49,024 bases of DNA from Lingula anatina. Lineage: Eukaryota; Brachiopoda; Lingulata; Lingulida; Lingulidae. The stretch spans positions 294,034-343,057 of the forward strand of contig NW_019775461.1 of the NCBI RefSeq assembly GCF_001039355.2. The letters are read 5' to 3'. The notes under the pieces were generated by a model. That model was not told the DNA's origin. It did no database searches and saw only the letters and a list, made by a program, of their open reading frames with translations. A program made the translations under genes and the position numbers. Below are positions 1 through 14,300 of the stretch, one piece after another (the first letter of the stretch is position 1; the number at the start of each line of letters is the position of its first letter).

Positions 1-625
1 TTTTGATTTTTGAAATACGATGGCTTTAGGCATACTTGGACTCCCCAAAATTGTGTAGGAAATTACAGGTGGTAATTTTGGGTGGCCTGCACCCCCCAGT
101 TCTGGGAAAAGCCCTGATGACACATCACGGTCATTTTTGTTAAGAGAGTGAAGCAAAATGTTTACCAGATAATTGATAAATCATATGAACCACATTTATG
201 TGGATTAATGTTCTCTTATTCATTACATAACTAAACATTCTATTTCTCATTAACTGTTGCATTGGAAATCATATTGACAAAATTATGCTCTGTTTGTTAG
301 AAAGAATTACTTGCTTTGCAGTTTTGTTCAATGGTTTATGTATCATTTTTAAGTACCCTTGAAACATAGAGTCAAATTGTACTATTTCATAAATTTCATT
401 AAATTTGTTTGGTAATGACTTAGCAATAGGGACACAAGATCTTCATTTCAAATGTGAAAGTAAAAATGGCAAGCATTATTACATAACTCATTTCTAAAAC
501 TGGCTAAAAGTTAGTATCCCAAAAGAAAGTACACTTAAGAGGAACCAATTCTTAATTCTCAATCCTAGTATTGCACACTGAACTATACTGTTAGTTATAA
601 TGGCACCACTTTCTCTGGTTTCCAG

Positions 626-1111
626 ATTTCAGCAATTGAGCAAGATCCTCTTGAGGTTGACCCAGACACTAAAGAAATGTTGAAGATGTTGGTAGGTGTC
701 TGATTGTCATTTTTAATGGAAATCTGTACTGAAGGTGTTAACCATTTGATAACCTGATTCTCGTGTGTTGTAGCATACTATTCAGTTTTTTTAAGAGCAG
801 TTTTCACTGTATCTTCATCTAAATAATGTCAGGTTTATTGGGGTTGGATAATTCATTGATAAGAAGAATACCATAGTACTACACTGTCAATTACAGTAGC
901 TATAAAAAATTCACTAAGTGTGATCATGTGCTAGTTACTTTTTTTTTTTTATCTAATTTATCTATTTTGTTCAATTATATTTGAATATATTTAGAAACAA
1001 ATTATGTTTTAAAATTTAAATGTTTACTTCCAGGACTTTGGAAACATCCCCAACCTGCAAGTTATGCAGCCCATTTCAGCAGCCACTGGCTACAGGCAGC
1101 CACGTCAATAA
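626..1111 (+). CDS. C-terminal two exons of an unrecognised gene (5' part outside window)
   Basis: Two short phase-compatible exons can be read. The first is 626-691 (22 codons), preceded by a pyrimidine-rich tract ending TTTCCAG and followed by GTAGGT. The second is 1034-1111, preceded by TTACTTCCAG and ending in TAA. Joined, they give a 47-residue C-terminus that starts ISAIEQDPLEVDPDTKE, continues MLKMLDFGNIPNLQ and ends TGYRQPRQ. The acidic start and MLxxLDFG core look like a conserved soluble tail, but I do not recognise the family. The stop overlaps an AATAAA (1107-1112), and a second AATAAA lies at 1157-1162. The gene converges on CSPG4. The splice phases and clean stop support a real gene end; the identity is open. 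Confidence 0.6.
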
Positions 1112-1156
1112 ACTCTGGACATTTTGTACAAAGTATCATACTTTAAAAAAAGAAAA

Positions 1157-1162
1157 AATAAA
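1157..1162 (+). promoter_or_regulatory. Poly(A) signal of the left-edge gene
   Basis: An AATAAA lies 46 bases past the stop codon at 1109-1111, in an A-rich stretch. A second AATAAA overlaps the stop itself (1107-1112) and is too close to be the likely signal. Confidence 0.45.
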
Positions 1163-2808
1163 CAAGTGAATGTGAGGAACATATAATTTTGCAGTTTGTT
1201 TTCTAAATGTCTGAAAAAAAAGTGAATGGATACAGTGATTGAAATGATACCAAGGTTAAAAACACCGACACCTCGCGAAAAATTCATGAAAACTGCTCGG
1301 AAGAGTCCCAAGTGAAGTTGTGTGATTTTCGAGGTTCAAAGATAAAGTTGCAAGAGTAAATACCTTGTAACATGAGTAACATTATTTCTACCAGTTTTTT
1401 AAACAACATGAATAAAATACAAATGCCTCAAAACCAACATTAATCTCAGGCAGCAGAAAAGTGACTTAAAAACAAACCTTCCTCTTAATTTCTGGCCCTA
1501 AATTTGACATACGTTTTCCACCCATTTAGTACAGTGCATTTAGTATTTTTGGAAAATTGCAATTAATATTGGGATTTCGATGTTTTGCTTTTTGATACAC
1601 TATGCACTTAACCTGGTTATAAGTGGCAATGATTTAGCATAAGTACTCATCATTGCATCTTGAAGTAGTTGCTGATAAAAAGCATTTATATTGTGAAGTG
1701 AAGAATGCTGGGGTCCTTCACTGACATCTGTATCATCACACATGGCTTTGAAGAGAAACATAGAACACCAATAAAATAATGCATATTTCCACCATATTCC
1801 ACTACTAGAAACAAGTCATTTGAATTTAAGATTTGTGCAAGTACTCCTTAAATGTGAAAGTTGTACATCTTTTCACATTTGATCTCAATTCATTACCTAC
1901 GACATGCACTCTGTTTATTGAATAGAATACAATAATTGCCAAGTCTGAGCAGTCGTGGTTGCTACAGCTTCAGAATTTTAGTAATCAATAATATTGAAAG
2001 AGCATTAGATTGATGATTAATTCAAGTGGGAAAGCACAAAATGCATATCCCCAGTTCAGAAATATCAGCAAATATCTGTCAAATCAATTTCCATGTGGTA
2101 TCTTTTATCCCCCAAAAACTAGTACCGAAGAACACTAGATTGTACAGTTTTGGAAACACTGTCTGCTTCAAAGTTATTTAACATAACCAAAAAACTTGAC
2201 ATGAAATTTTTGTGCAAGATATGAAAAGACTTTATTGCATACTGAACACACTGACTAACGTCATAATTATTATTATTTTTTGCAGTAACATCAACTGCTG
2301 TAACAGAACTGTCACAGGTACAGCTAGTCTTCAGATATGTTTGTTATAACGTGTTTAACATTGTAAGAGATGTAATCTCTAGAAAAAATGCACACACCAG
2401 ATCTGTATACAACACTAATACCAATAATATAAGTAAACTTGTAATATCATTTTGAATAATAGATGTAGCTAGAAGAAATGATGATATCGTAAAAAAGTAC
2501 AAAATGTAAAAAGAAAGAAAAGTATCTGGTGGTCTAAATTCTTGTTTCTTCAAGATGACAATAATAGGATTCGATTCTTGGCATTTATATTAGATATGGT
2601 AATAGACTAAAATTGGTAATACTTTCAACTTCAACTAACTGTTCGGAAGTCTTCAACATACCGTTAGGTACAAAATCTTTATTTGACATTGCCCAACTGA
2701 GCAAATATAATTGCAACTGATTAGCCAAAATCTGATAAAGCAACCCTTACATGAAAACCATTACATTTTACATCGCTGCCCAGTTCCAAAAAAATGCAAT
2801 GCTTCAAT
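1163..2808. other. Convergent intergenic region and CSPG4 3' UTR
   Basis: No supported coding sequence is present. The right part is the 3' UTR of the minus-strand CSPG4 gene: TTTATT at 2231-2236, which is AATAAA on the minus strand, lies about 575 bases beyond the CSPG4 stop. Another minus-strand AATAAA is at 1914-1919. The short open frames here are AT-rich and show no family signature. Confidence 0.5.
2231..2236 (-). promoter_or_regulatory. Probable CSPG4 poly(A) signal
   Basis: AATAAA on the minus strand, about 575 bases after the CSPG4 stop; the first good match after the coding end. Cleavage would fall near 2210. Confidence 0.5.
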
Positions 2809-5303
2809 TTACACCCAATATTGGTTATCTTTCAGTACTGGATTTGTAATTCTGCACTGTTTCAGTATTTCAGGGTCTACCATATCCCAATCAAAAGTCA
2901 TATGACTCTGACTATCAGTTGTTAGGGACGCAATGCTGCCCTCTGGTGTCTTAAGCTTGACCTGTTCTTCCAAATTAATCAAAGGTGTGACCTTGACCTC
3001 TGGAACTGCCCTACTGACCTCTGTCCTTGAAGGATCGGGTGACCTTGGAGGTGACCTGTGGCTGCAGCTGGCCATTAAATGACTTTGTGGTAGTTCATCC
3101 ATGCTTTGACTTTGTGACCAACGTTGCGGTTCAATTGTCACATGTGACTGGGACAGGGGGGTCTGCGAGTCCTCTCTTTGTGGCTGAAAGGTCCCCCTCT
3201 TTCTTTGGTCATACTTATACTTGCAAACAGCAATCCCTATCATTAATAACACTAATGTAACCACTACAGCTAAGACGAGTGTTATGACCCATGCAGTTGG
3301 GGGAAGTCCACTAATATCCGACTCCCTGACTGCTTTGTCTATCGACACACTGTCAGAATTGCTATTATTTTTTCTTTCAGCATCTCCATTGTCTATTTGA
3401 TCAAACATAGTGCTTTGATCTGCACCCTTTTCTTTCTCCAAACCTGGAATTTGTGTTATGGCCCCAGTTGTTAGTAATGGTGGCTGAAGCTTTATGATAA
3501 CCTCCCCTTCAGCAGGCTGAACATTGGGAGCTGTCAATCTGTATCCAAATTTATCATGGATTAGGCCATTGGTTGGGACATGCACTAAATCTGCTTCATA
3601 ATACACACTATTTTTTATAATGTCATCATGAGTGAAGGTAAAACTACCATCCACAGACTGTGTTGACCTTTTAATAATAGTCTTCTTCAATATACCAAAC
3701 ACTGGTCGTTTTATCACATAATATACTGGATTGCTGTTAGTAGCTATTGCTAATGCTGTTGCATTCAGTTCTGACAGTGAAATCGGCACCCTTGAACCTG
3801 ACGGAATGCTGACGTTGCCCTGCTTGACAAATGGCTGAACAGATACACTCATTGGAACCGTGATATAGTGATCAGCAATTGTTGCATTCAGAACAAATGA
3901 GTCATGACCCGCAGTCATGTCGGTCTGGATGTACACAACCTGGGACTCTATTAGACTGTGATGTGAAAACTGCTCGACTGTTTTATCTTCTATGAACAGT
4001 TTTCCAAATTGTGGTGGTTCAGATATGAAAAACGTGATGTCCTCCTGCAGCCCGTTAGTGGAGATATTCAAATGTGACTGGTTTAAATGCACAGCAGACT
4101 GACTCTGCAACAACTGCAGTCCAGAACTGCTGACAACGTCTAATGTGAGAGGGATCACATTGATTGTGAACACTTTATAAAAAGGGTCAAACTGACCATC
4201 TGATACTTTAAAATTAAAAGTGCCTGAAGCTCTGGTCCCATCCTGTACAAATATCAGTCTGAGTTGATTGATATCCTTCTGTGTAAAAGAACTGATAGCA
4301 AGTTTAGGGGCATTAGCAAAGGCCACAATTCCATTAGTTGGCCCTGTGAGTATAGTGTATGTAAGGTTCTCTGGAGGAGAGTCAAGATCTGTAGTCTTCA
4401 GATGCTGTGGAGTAATGTTAATTGTAAATCCTTGAATCACCTCTATTGTTGGATGTTTTGTTACAATCCGAAATGGCTGATCATTCACTGGTATGATTGT
4501 GATGTTAACAGTGGCATTGAACTTTGGTGAAGTCATCTTGGACCCTAGACCTGTGACCTTAAGGCTGAATTCAAAGCTGTCCCAGTATGCATCTGAGTGA
4601 TCATTCAAATATTTAAAGCGGTTATTTTTGATTTCCTTCTCCAGGAAATATGCACCTGCAGTAGCATTCAGATCATTAATCAACAAGTATCCATGGCTGG
4701 GAAATTTTGTGATGAAAAATTTCAAAACTGCACTTCGGCTGATTGACTTTATCTTTTCAGTTAATCTAGACACATCTAAATGATTTTCATTAAATGTAAT
4801 TTGCCCGCCCTCAAGAACTTTAACTTCTGACATTTTAACAAGTTGGTCCTGATTCTTGGCATTGATATTGTCATAAGAGATTGAAATTTCCAGTCTCTCA
4901 GTGACTGATGCAGCATACAGAGTGCTCAATTCGTATGTGAAGGTATCATCTATTGACCACTGACTTAAAGCCTGCATGTGTTGATATGCTATCTCACCAG
5001 CATTCACCTCAGCCTGAGTAAAGGACGACACTTCTAAATTGCTACCATTCACAGTAGTCACCAATTTCCCATACCTAGGCCTAGTTTTCAAAGTGTACAC
5101 CAGGGGGCGTGTCTGGTTGGCGTCATTTGTACTGGCATTGAGCACTGCCACTGTGACTGGGTGCAGAGTGCCTGGGTAAACATCTAGCTTTGCATCAGTG
5201 TTATGATGAAGTACCAGTGGGCTTGCAGTAATGCGGAAAATCTCTCTGTCTGAGTAGTTGATGCCATCATTCACCTGGAAATGGAAGCTCCCTGAAGCAT
5301 CAC
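2809..5303 (-). CDS. CSPG4: CSPG4-like terminal exon (last CSPG repeats, membrane span, tail)
   Basis: On the minus strand the exon begins after ATCTTTCAG at 5304-5306 and ends at a TAA at 2809-2811. It encodes the membrane-proximal CSPG repeats, the hydrophobic span at about 3223-3300 with a basic stop-transfer segment (KYKYDQRKRG), and the Ser/Gln/Pro-rich tail. The final 20 residues align closely with the vertebrate NG2 tail, including DPE and QYWV. Confidence 0.93.
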
Positions 5304-8300
5304 CTGAAAGATAATCATTCACTTTAAGTGACGCAGCTCAAAAATATCAATAATATAATGCCGTTATCTGTGTTAAAAGCCTACAGCTGTTCCAGTTGTC
5401 ACTCAAATCCATGTTATCTATCACAGATTCATTCCACAAAAAATGTGAACATTTTGGTCATGTCTGTAATGCACACATTGCATGTAGAACTTGCATACTT
5501 GTTTAATATCACTTATTAAATGATGTCCATTTCGTCCCTACTGGAAGGTGCTGTAGTATATGTAAAACAGCAAACAATGGGTATACTAATGTAACACAAA
5601 ATGTTTGCATAACCGATGTGACTGAAGTGTTAAATTCCCAGTGGGATGACCCCATAATTTTCCATTATATTTACACACAAAAGCTGATGATACTCTTGCC
5701 CAGAATATTGCTGAACAGGGATGTGAACAGATAAGTTCAGGAAAAATAAGGCAACCCCCTCTCCTCCTTTACAATATTGGATCAGCACTAATTTTACAAT
5801 AACTGTTTTGATGGGTAGCAATCATATATCCCCACACTCCACAACAATGTCCCCAGATTTCACAACAATGTCATGTACAGCAGGCACAGCTCTTGTGATA
5901 GATTTATCAATCCCTCAAGTTTCAATTTTCTTGACTTAAAGGGATAATAACTCTTCGCTTTGGCCAAAAAATGAATTTTCCTGGAGTAGACAACAATTTT
6001 CCCATACTTACCAATGGTTAATGAATCCACTTTTACATTCAAAGTTAGTCCCTGGTTTTTTTCTAAAAAGCTTGGTTTTTTGTTAAAATCTCTTAAGAGA
6101 TTTTAACAGAGTATAGCCATCAATGGAGGTCACGTGGTCTAAAGACAAGCTCAGATATCAGAATAATAGCTATAACTGCCGTTTTTGTGCTAAAACAGAA
6201 TATGTTATATTTCTATGAGTTATTCACAATGTTTTTATTGTGAAATATAGATCTCATACGAAGAGTTATTATCCCTTTAATATTTCAGGAGACAGTGGTA
6301 CAAAAGAGGTGCTAGAATTTGCATATGAGGCAGTGGCAATTTGTCTGAAACAGCCACACCCCTAAAGTTATGAAAGTCTTTTTTTAAATTCAAAATGCAT
6401 TACTAGCAATTATTGTTGCATGTAAGATTCATTTCTAATAAACCCATGAAAAAAAATAATAAAACAAAGAAAACTGCATCTCCATGATGTCTACGCCACT
6501 GCCCGAGTCTTAACTTTTGATTATTAACCTCATAATAACATCATGCAAAAAATCTTCCTGCATGCATGTCTTTTTTTTTTTTTTTTTTTAGTTTGGGTGA
6601 AAATTACAATACCTGATTTACAGAGTAGTAGTAACAGGCACTATCCTATAAGGATACTTGGACAAATAATATGTTAAGCAATAATATGTTGATTAGTGTT
6701 TGTCTTTTCAAGTCTTTCAGAGCTTATTTTACAGGTAAGAGGGTTACAATCACTACTGAAATTCAAGGACTCTTTCAACCTGATAGGTCTGCATTAATGC
6801 TAAATGTAACAAATCTTAACTTGTCACAAACAAGCTCAGCTAAATGCAACAACACACTTTTTTGGCCTGTACCTGACTACACATTTTGGCACAGATAGTA
6901 CTTCGCACGTACTTCTTTAACAACCGCATCTCTAATTAAAACTTATTCTCAATTCTCAAACAAAACTCACCACTGTGAACAAACACAAGCTGATTGCTGT
7001 CCAGCATAGCTTGTGTAAACTGTACAATCTCATCTCCAGTCTTTTCCTTTAAGGCCACATACCCACAATCTGGACTGGTGATTTTATAACGAAGGTCTCC
7101 AGGCAGGGTGTCTTGGTCAGTGGCACTAAGATGGGCACTGGTCAGCAATGTAATAGACCCTTTCCACACATGCAGATCTTTATTGGTCACTATCTGTGGC
7201 ACTTGGTCGTTTACTGGTATCAGGGTGATATATATGGTATGGGGTTTGCTTTGCTTGCCAGACCCCATGGCTCTAGCCAGGACGGTGAACTCATCAGTGT
7301 AGAATTCCTCTCCATTGTGTGTATAATATATGAACTCGTTATGAATATCCTGGGAGCTAAATTGGTCTAATCGAACGCCTTGTGCCTGAGTTCTCTCTAT
7401 CCAACCGTAGTTGGGCTGCTGTGTAATCTCGTACTCAAAATTGTCATCTTTGAAATGTTTGTTTGTCACCTGTATGTACTGCTTCGTCAAGGCTTTTGTC
7501 CCTCCCTCTTTCAGTGTTATATTGGTAACACTGACAGGGAGTACCTCTGGAATGATGTCAATGACAAACTCCAAACCCTGTAATGTAAGCACCCCATTAG
7601 ACACATCAAATGTTATAACATCTTCAACTACACCAGGCTCAGTGTGAACATATGTCAACTTTCCAGAGTCTATATCTCCCTGAGTGAAATTGTGAACATT
7701 TAACTGTGAATCCAGATCCAGATGACCAAACTTGGGCCCATCTTGGATGGTGAACGAAATGCCCTCTGGTGGCGTAATGGAATGTGTGACAAGTAGAATG
7801 TTGTCACTTATGACCCCAGTGTGTCCCTCCTCCACAACCAGCATCTTGTTATGCTGAAACTTTGGTGGATGATGATGGTCCTCCAAAAACACTGTAATGT
7901 TGCAGGTGCCCTGAATGCTCACATCTTTGACGTGTATAGCAAACTTGAAGGAGTCTTTCACATGTCCACTGTTACCATGTTCATACTTAACATGCCCTCT
8001 TTTTACATCTTGCATATTGAATTCCGAGGAGATATGTTCTCTTCTTAAAATTTTACCATACCTTGGAGCAGATATAATGATGATACGAATCTCATTATCT
8101 GCAGCATTAATATTGGTTTCAATGCTAAGGTTATCAGACCGCAGGGCAACACTTTTACCTTTGAAAACAGCCAGCCCTGTGTTGTTTATTAGTTTGATGT
8201 ATGGGTCAGATGCATGAATTGTCATAAGTCCAATATCATGAAACTGGCCATCTGTTACCTTAATGGATATCCGAGCATATTCTTTTCCTTTGTGGACAAA

Positions 8301-11300
8301 CATCAACTGACCAGTTTCCAGGTCTTTTTGAGTGAAATGATAAACTTTGAGAGTGGGATGAGTAGAATTCACTATCTCTCCATTTGAAATTCCACGCCTT
8401 GTGTACTGCAAGTTGCTACTGTCAAAATTAATATCTGGATCTGTATATTTTATGTCCTCATCTGTAAATGGCCTCATCCCATTTCGTACAATATTGAATA
8501 CTTTGTCCACTACCCTTACTGGTGGGTTGTCATTGCGAAGGAGAATTTTTATATGAAATGTGTCTGTGTATTCCACAATCTCCATTTCCAGTTTGTCTTC
8601 TGGTGATGGCCCAATAATGGGTGTGGCCATGAAGTCAAAACTGTCAAATTCATACTCCGAGTCATCATGTTTGTACACTACATTGCCTTCTCTTATGTCT
8701 GCGTTACTGAACTGGGAAATATTGTTGCTGATGATGGTGTCACTTTCTGAGTTAATAAGCTGCAAAATGCCATGATTGGGAAATGTAAGCAGAGTAAATT
8801 TAAACTCTGAAATCTGATCAGTTTCCAGGTAAAAATAGTCTCTAGTAATCACTTTTCTTCCGCCTTCTAAAACATCTTTTAGCAGTCTGTTAGTAAACAA
8901 AATATCACTTTCAACAGGTATAAATTCAATCTCAAATGTAAAAGCAGTAGACTGTATGCTGCCTGCATCCTTGAACTGCAGCCTAAACTGAAAGTTGTCA
9001 TTAACAACATTATCCAATGTCCTGTGCAGCTTATATAAGATGAGGCCATCATTGATATCTTTTTGGGTAAAATTTGAGCTCTGCCCTAGTCTTTGCTGAT
9101 ACTCATTACTGTTGCTGTTCTTTAATTTGAGCAGGTGCCCTTGTCTTGGTGTGGTTATAAGCTTGTACATTACAGCATCAGGGAGGGTATTAGGATTGTT
9201 CGTTGAAGCACTCAGGTGAGATTTGTTAAGCTCCATTTCCATCACACCTTCTAATTGAAGCTTTGTGTTTTTGTTCAGCTGCAGCTGCACCTGATCAAAG
9301 GTAATGTGAAACTGTCTGGATTGAATGCTAGCACCTTGGGTTGAAGCAGTGAAGACAAACATGTCAGGAATAACATGTAAAGCTCTGCCTGTGTGGAAAT
9401 ACCTCAGCCTGCCCCTGTCAATATGCTTCTGAGAAAAAATGCTGGCAGGAAACCATTCTTTTGTGCTAGATTTTTGCTTCTGAATTTCACCATATTTTGG
9501 AGACTTGGTAATTTCATATCTGACATCAATGTCTTGGCGCTGAATATTTGTGGCAGTGGTGAGATTCTCAGGAAGAATTAAAGAATAACTGGTGGGGAAT
9601 ACTTTCACACCAGTATTGTGGGTCACTGACAGTTCAATAGGGATGGTAACAAAAGTTATCATCTTCCTAACACTACTGTCCTTTCCATCATTAACCTGAA
9701 CATTAACTCTGGTCTTTTGTTCTCCCTGATTAACAAAAAACACTTTTCTGTCAGCGACTTCCTTTTGAGTGAAGGCTGTGACACTTTCACCTGGTTTCTG
9801 AACCAATTCAAAGTGACTGGCAACCACATGTTCAGTACCCTCAAAGGCCACATTGTAAGTAATCTGGTCTGGATTGCTGTCTGGGTCAACCACATTTAAT
9901 GACTCTTGACTCAGGGGTGTCTTGGCATGTTTAAGAACACCGACAGTCCCCCCTGGTGGGAGTTTTAAAATAGGCGGATCATTAACAGGCTGAACCTGAA
10001 TCGTTAGTGTGAAACGATACGGTTTTTTGAGTATCTCAGGGAGGTCACTGTCTGCTCCCCCTAAAAGTTCAACAGCAAATGTCACTTGGTCTGAATTTTC
10101 TTCCGATCCATCATTTATATAAAGCACCTTTCCAATAGTCAGATCTAGTAGAGTAAATAAGCTGTTCTCTGACCGGCTTCTCACTCTTACGTCCAACTCT
10201 CCATATTTAGGTGGCTCAACAACATGGAAAAATATTGCAGAATCCCTCATTCCGTATGCCCTGTAGTTGAACACAAAATCCACATTGTTTTCTGTGATCA
10301 CCTCTGACCCTCCCTCCCTTACAACAAGTGGGTGTAAGCGCACCAGGTCTACAGTAGGTAACACAGTGGCATCCGCAGGCAGCATGTAGTCTGTTGTGGT
10401 TTTCAAGTCTTTTATGATACATTCAAACTGCGTGTAACTATGCTCTACGCACACTGACCCTTCATCACAAGGAGATGCAGAGCAAGGAAAAGTCCAAGCA
10501 CAGCCTGGGGTTATGAGATGTGTGATCTGCGCTGAAAGAAGTCCCATGGCTTTGCCATCAATTTTTACATCTTTCATGCAACCCTGTAAGGAAATTCCAG
10601 CAATGTTTTTTGGTAAGTTCTTTAATGAGTCAATGCCCAGGTTGGCAGCAATTGTGGTCATCTTGGAACTCAGCCCACCAATGAACCACATGGAAGAAAG
10701 ATCTAAAGAGCTCTGTTCTTCAGAGGTAAAATAATGCTGCTTGTGTTCTGTTTCAGTTTCCAACTCCATGTGAAGTGCAGAAATTTTGAGACTGATGTAG
10801 TGTTTATTTCCATCACTCAAAATAATTTTAGTAGAAACACTTTTCACTTTGCCATTTCTTTTTGTAGACAATGTCAGTAATCCATTGTTCAGTACTAATA
10901 AAATGAAATTTGACTTGAGCTTTCTTCCTAAGATAAAGAGTACTATTCCAGTTTTGGATCTAGTCCTTAGATTGCATGCAAATGTCATTTCATTTTGAGA
11001 ACTCTGCACAAAAAATCCAACATATGAGGTCTTGTCTGTAAAACTGATTGCTTGTTTAGGTTCAGAGTTAAATTCTCTGCTGCAGTGGGACTGTACATCC
11101 TTGGTGATTTTCTTGTTCCCCTTGCTATGTCTTACAATATCTAGAATACTGTAGGTGTTGAAATGAATATGTTTTAGGCATCCCCTGTATCCAAGAAGAT
11201 TGTGAGTGTAGTATAAGCCACCAGTATCCCTGACACCTCCAACATATACACCATCATCAATGTTAAGTTCATAAAACCTCCCTGGAATTCTCTTTGTTGT

Positions 11301-14300
11301 CTCATAGATGTAATCTACAGTGAGTTGCACGTTACCCCCCTTTCTTTTTAAGTTGACCACATGCCACGCCAGATCATTCAGATATAGTCCTGGAGGGGAT
11401 TCCAGAACAGTTTCTCCAGATCCCAACTCTATGCGGACCTGGATGGTTCCTGACTTCAGTTCAATGATGCAGTAATCTGTGCTCCCTGCTGCCACAAACA
11501 GGACACCATTGGCAACACTGGTGCGGAACTCAAGGCGGACATTAGTGGTGCTTCCAGCATCGCGGAACGGAACATGGAGGAAATCATTTCCGTATAAAGA
11601 AACTGAAAGCAAAGAAGAGACACTGTTAAATTTCTAATCAATTTATCATTCAATCAATTAAAATGTTCAATGTTTATTTAAAATCTACATTCCATAATGT
11701 ATGCAGTTTCTACAATTCCTTATCTATAGCAAAAAACACCATGTGTCTATGTGAAATCACCAAAATACCTGCTACGATTTAATAATATGATTCCTAGCAA
11801 TATAATTTTACAGAACTTTCATAATCAAACCTGTAAGGAACCCATTATTCTTATTTTATAATGAGTAGGAAAAAATGTAAAATAATTTTTTGCCTATTTG
11901 CATTCATTAATTTAAAAGTGAATATAAGGGTGCAAAAGTTTTACCCAGAAAATGTTGCCACATTTCTGGGAAGTTTGTTATTCCTAAAGTAACACTGAAC
12001 TTATCAACAGAAATTCTAATACTAATAGAAAGAAGACGGAGATAATTAGGAGTACCGTTTAAAAGATATAGGAACATTCTTATCTCTCAAAGAAAATGCC
12101 CAGGTTGGTCTTCAGAAATCAAATGTGACTTTCAATTCACTCACCTGCCCAAGATACAGAAATAATCAGACAGGAATTTTAGAGCCTTTTTTTGATAAAT
12201 TACTTCCTGTGTTCACACTAGCTTATTTACTGTAACATTAATAAGGAATTATGCAATGTGACACATAACATTAAACAGGGAATGGCTGTGAGGGGGGCCT
12301 ATTACAGCAGTAGATTTTTACTTGTGGGGTCTCTGCCTCTGGCCTCAGGAGTCATTGCCTATTCCATGTATGTACATACAATCATACGACATAGATACAG
12401 TAGTCATCTTATCCCTTTCTCCTTCTCCTTCTTACATGATCTACTATACTGGCATTTTGTTTATTACCTGATGTAGCTCACTGGTCTATGGTTAAAACCA
12501 TACATTGCTCCAGTTAATCAGCGTCATTAAAAGATGAAAGTTTTAATAAGAGCTCTCTAATTTCCTTTAAATGTAGCATACCATCTGTTATAAAAAGCAG
12601 GGTCAAGTGCAAGTCAGCCAAACAAAACTAATATATCCTGAGGGAAAATCTATATCGTGTCATGCTATTTGCTCCACAAGTGCCATGGAAATCAATTTGT
12701 TCACATGCAAAATGTTAAATACATTTTTATGGGAATATATCCTGTTTTGCCCTTTCTTGCTGTGTGATGATTTAAATGAATTTTGTTCCATCATTCTTTC
12801 CTGGTAACTGAAATGACTCCCATGTGTCTTTATTGGTTATAATGTTAAAGAAAAGCTTCCATACTAGTACATAAATGCATGTCCATAAAAAGTAAGCTTG
12901 CCCTCAAATCAAACCTGCATTCGATGGAAAATCCTCCACTGAATCAATGTTTTACTGAATGCATCTTGTTTAGGAAAAGGTTAAATGAAATTGATTTTCT
13001 AGATTTTGAGGAAAATAGCTATATTTCACATTTTTTCCAATCTGTGTCAAAAGTTTTTCTATTAAATTGGGACTTTAAACCAAGCCACCTTTACGCTGTA
13101 ATAAAAAGTAACAAAACTTCAATCCTTGGCTGCCATTCATTATAAACAAGCACATCAGTTGCTCTCGATTCACAGCAAAGCAAGCTCAGTTTTGCAAGGT
13201 AACCAAAATGGCTATATAAACCACTTCTACTAGTTCCTAATTAATGAAGATGGAAATGCCAATGGATAATTAATCACTCTGTCAGTCATAAAAAGTTTTA
13301 ATTAAAACAGCACCTTCACCAAATTTCTGGTCATAATTTAGCATATTTATCCGTCTCTCCAGTTTGTAAAAGTCTGTTAAATAACAAAGTACTGCGCATG
13401 CATTGCATATGGCTGTAGCTGTGGGTGCATACTTATTCAAGTGACCTGCCGAAAAAGACAGAGAGTTATATCTAGCACAGAAAGAAAGCAGAAATTTTCC
13501 ATAAGGCTGTAAGGGGGTAATTAACTTCCATGCACAGTGGCTGACAGCAATTTAGCATGAACCCCCAAGGAGTTAGGTCGATCTAGTTGGATTGATCTAA
13601 ATCTCTGGGAATGCACTCTTAAACACAATTGTTCCCCAAAGAAAATGTGACAGCTAATTAAAGTAGTCTAGCCCATTCAGCAAGTACACATGCACAGGTT
13701 TGTTTTGTCTGAACTGTCAAATAACTGAAAGGGTTCACAGTAAAATTCTGCAAGCTTCCAATTTCTTGTTGCTTTCAAGCTGGGGAAACCTATAAACCTT
13801 CAACTAAATGTCAAATAAATACAAGTTGCCCTTTATGATGAACAGTAAGACCAGATATTAGAAAGTGTGGATAACTTATTCAATCTGCGGTCTACCAAGA
13901 TATTTGTTATTTTCAAGAAGTAAATATATCTAAAGTACTATACATGGTAGGATAAAAGGAATAAGTATAAAAATAAAAGTATTGATGTTCTCCCACTTTC
14001 TTTCATGAACTGAAATGCAACAATAAGCTTTTTTTAAACAAGATCTAAAAAAGCTACAAGGAAAAAAACCTCTAAGACAAAGACCTAAAAATTGCTACAA
14101 GGAAAAAAAACTAACGTCTTGTTGGTTCAACTTTCTTTCCTCACTATGATAGCTTCTTTTTTTAAGTTGATTTTTAATTATATCAGTCTAGCATATAAAA
14201 ATAATAATTACTATCTGTTTTCACACAAAAATCATAGAGGGACTCAATTTAAAACCTTCTCAACACCATTTCACATTCTCCAATTGATCTGGTTTATTTT

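Noticed and set aside
7108-9899. Several open frames of 60-100 codons opposite the large CSPG4 exon
   Set aside because: They are shadows of the long coding exon on the other strand, without splice or family support.
12258-13145. Short plus-strand frames in the first CSPG4 intron
   Set aside because: AT-rich, low-complexity products with no conserved motif or neighbouring exon.
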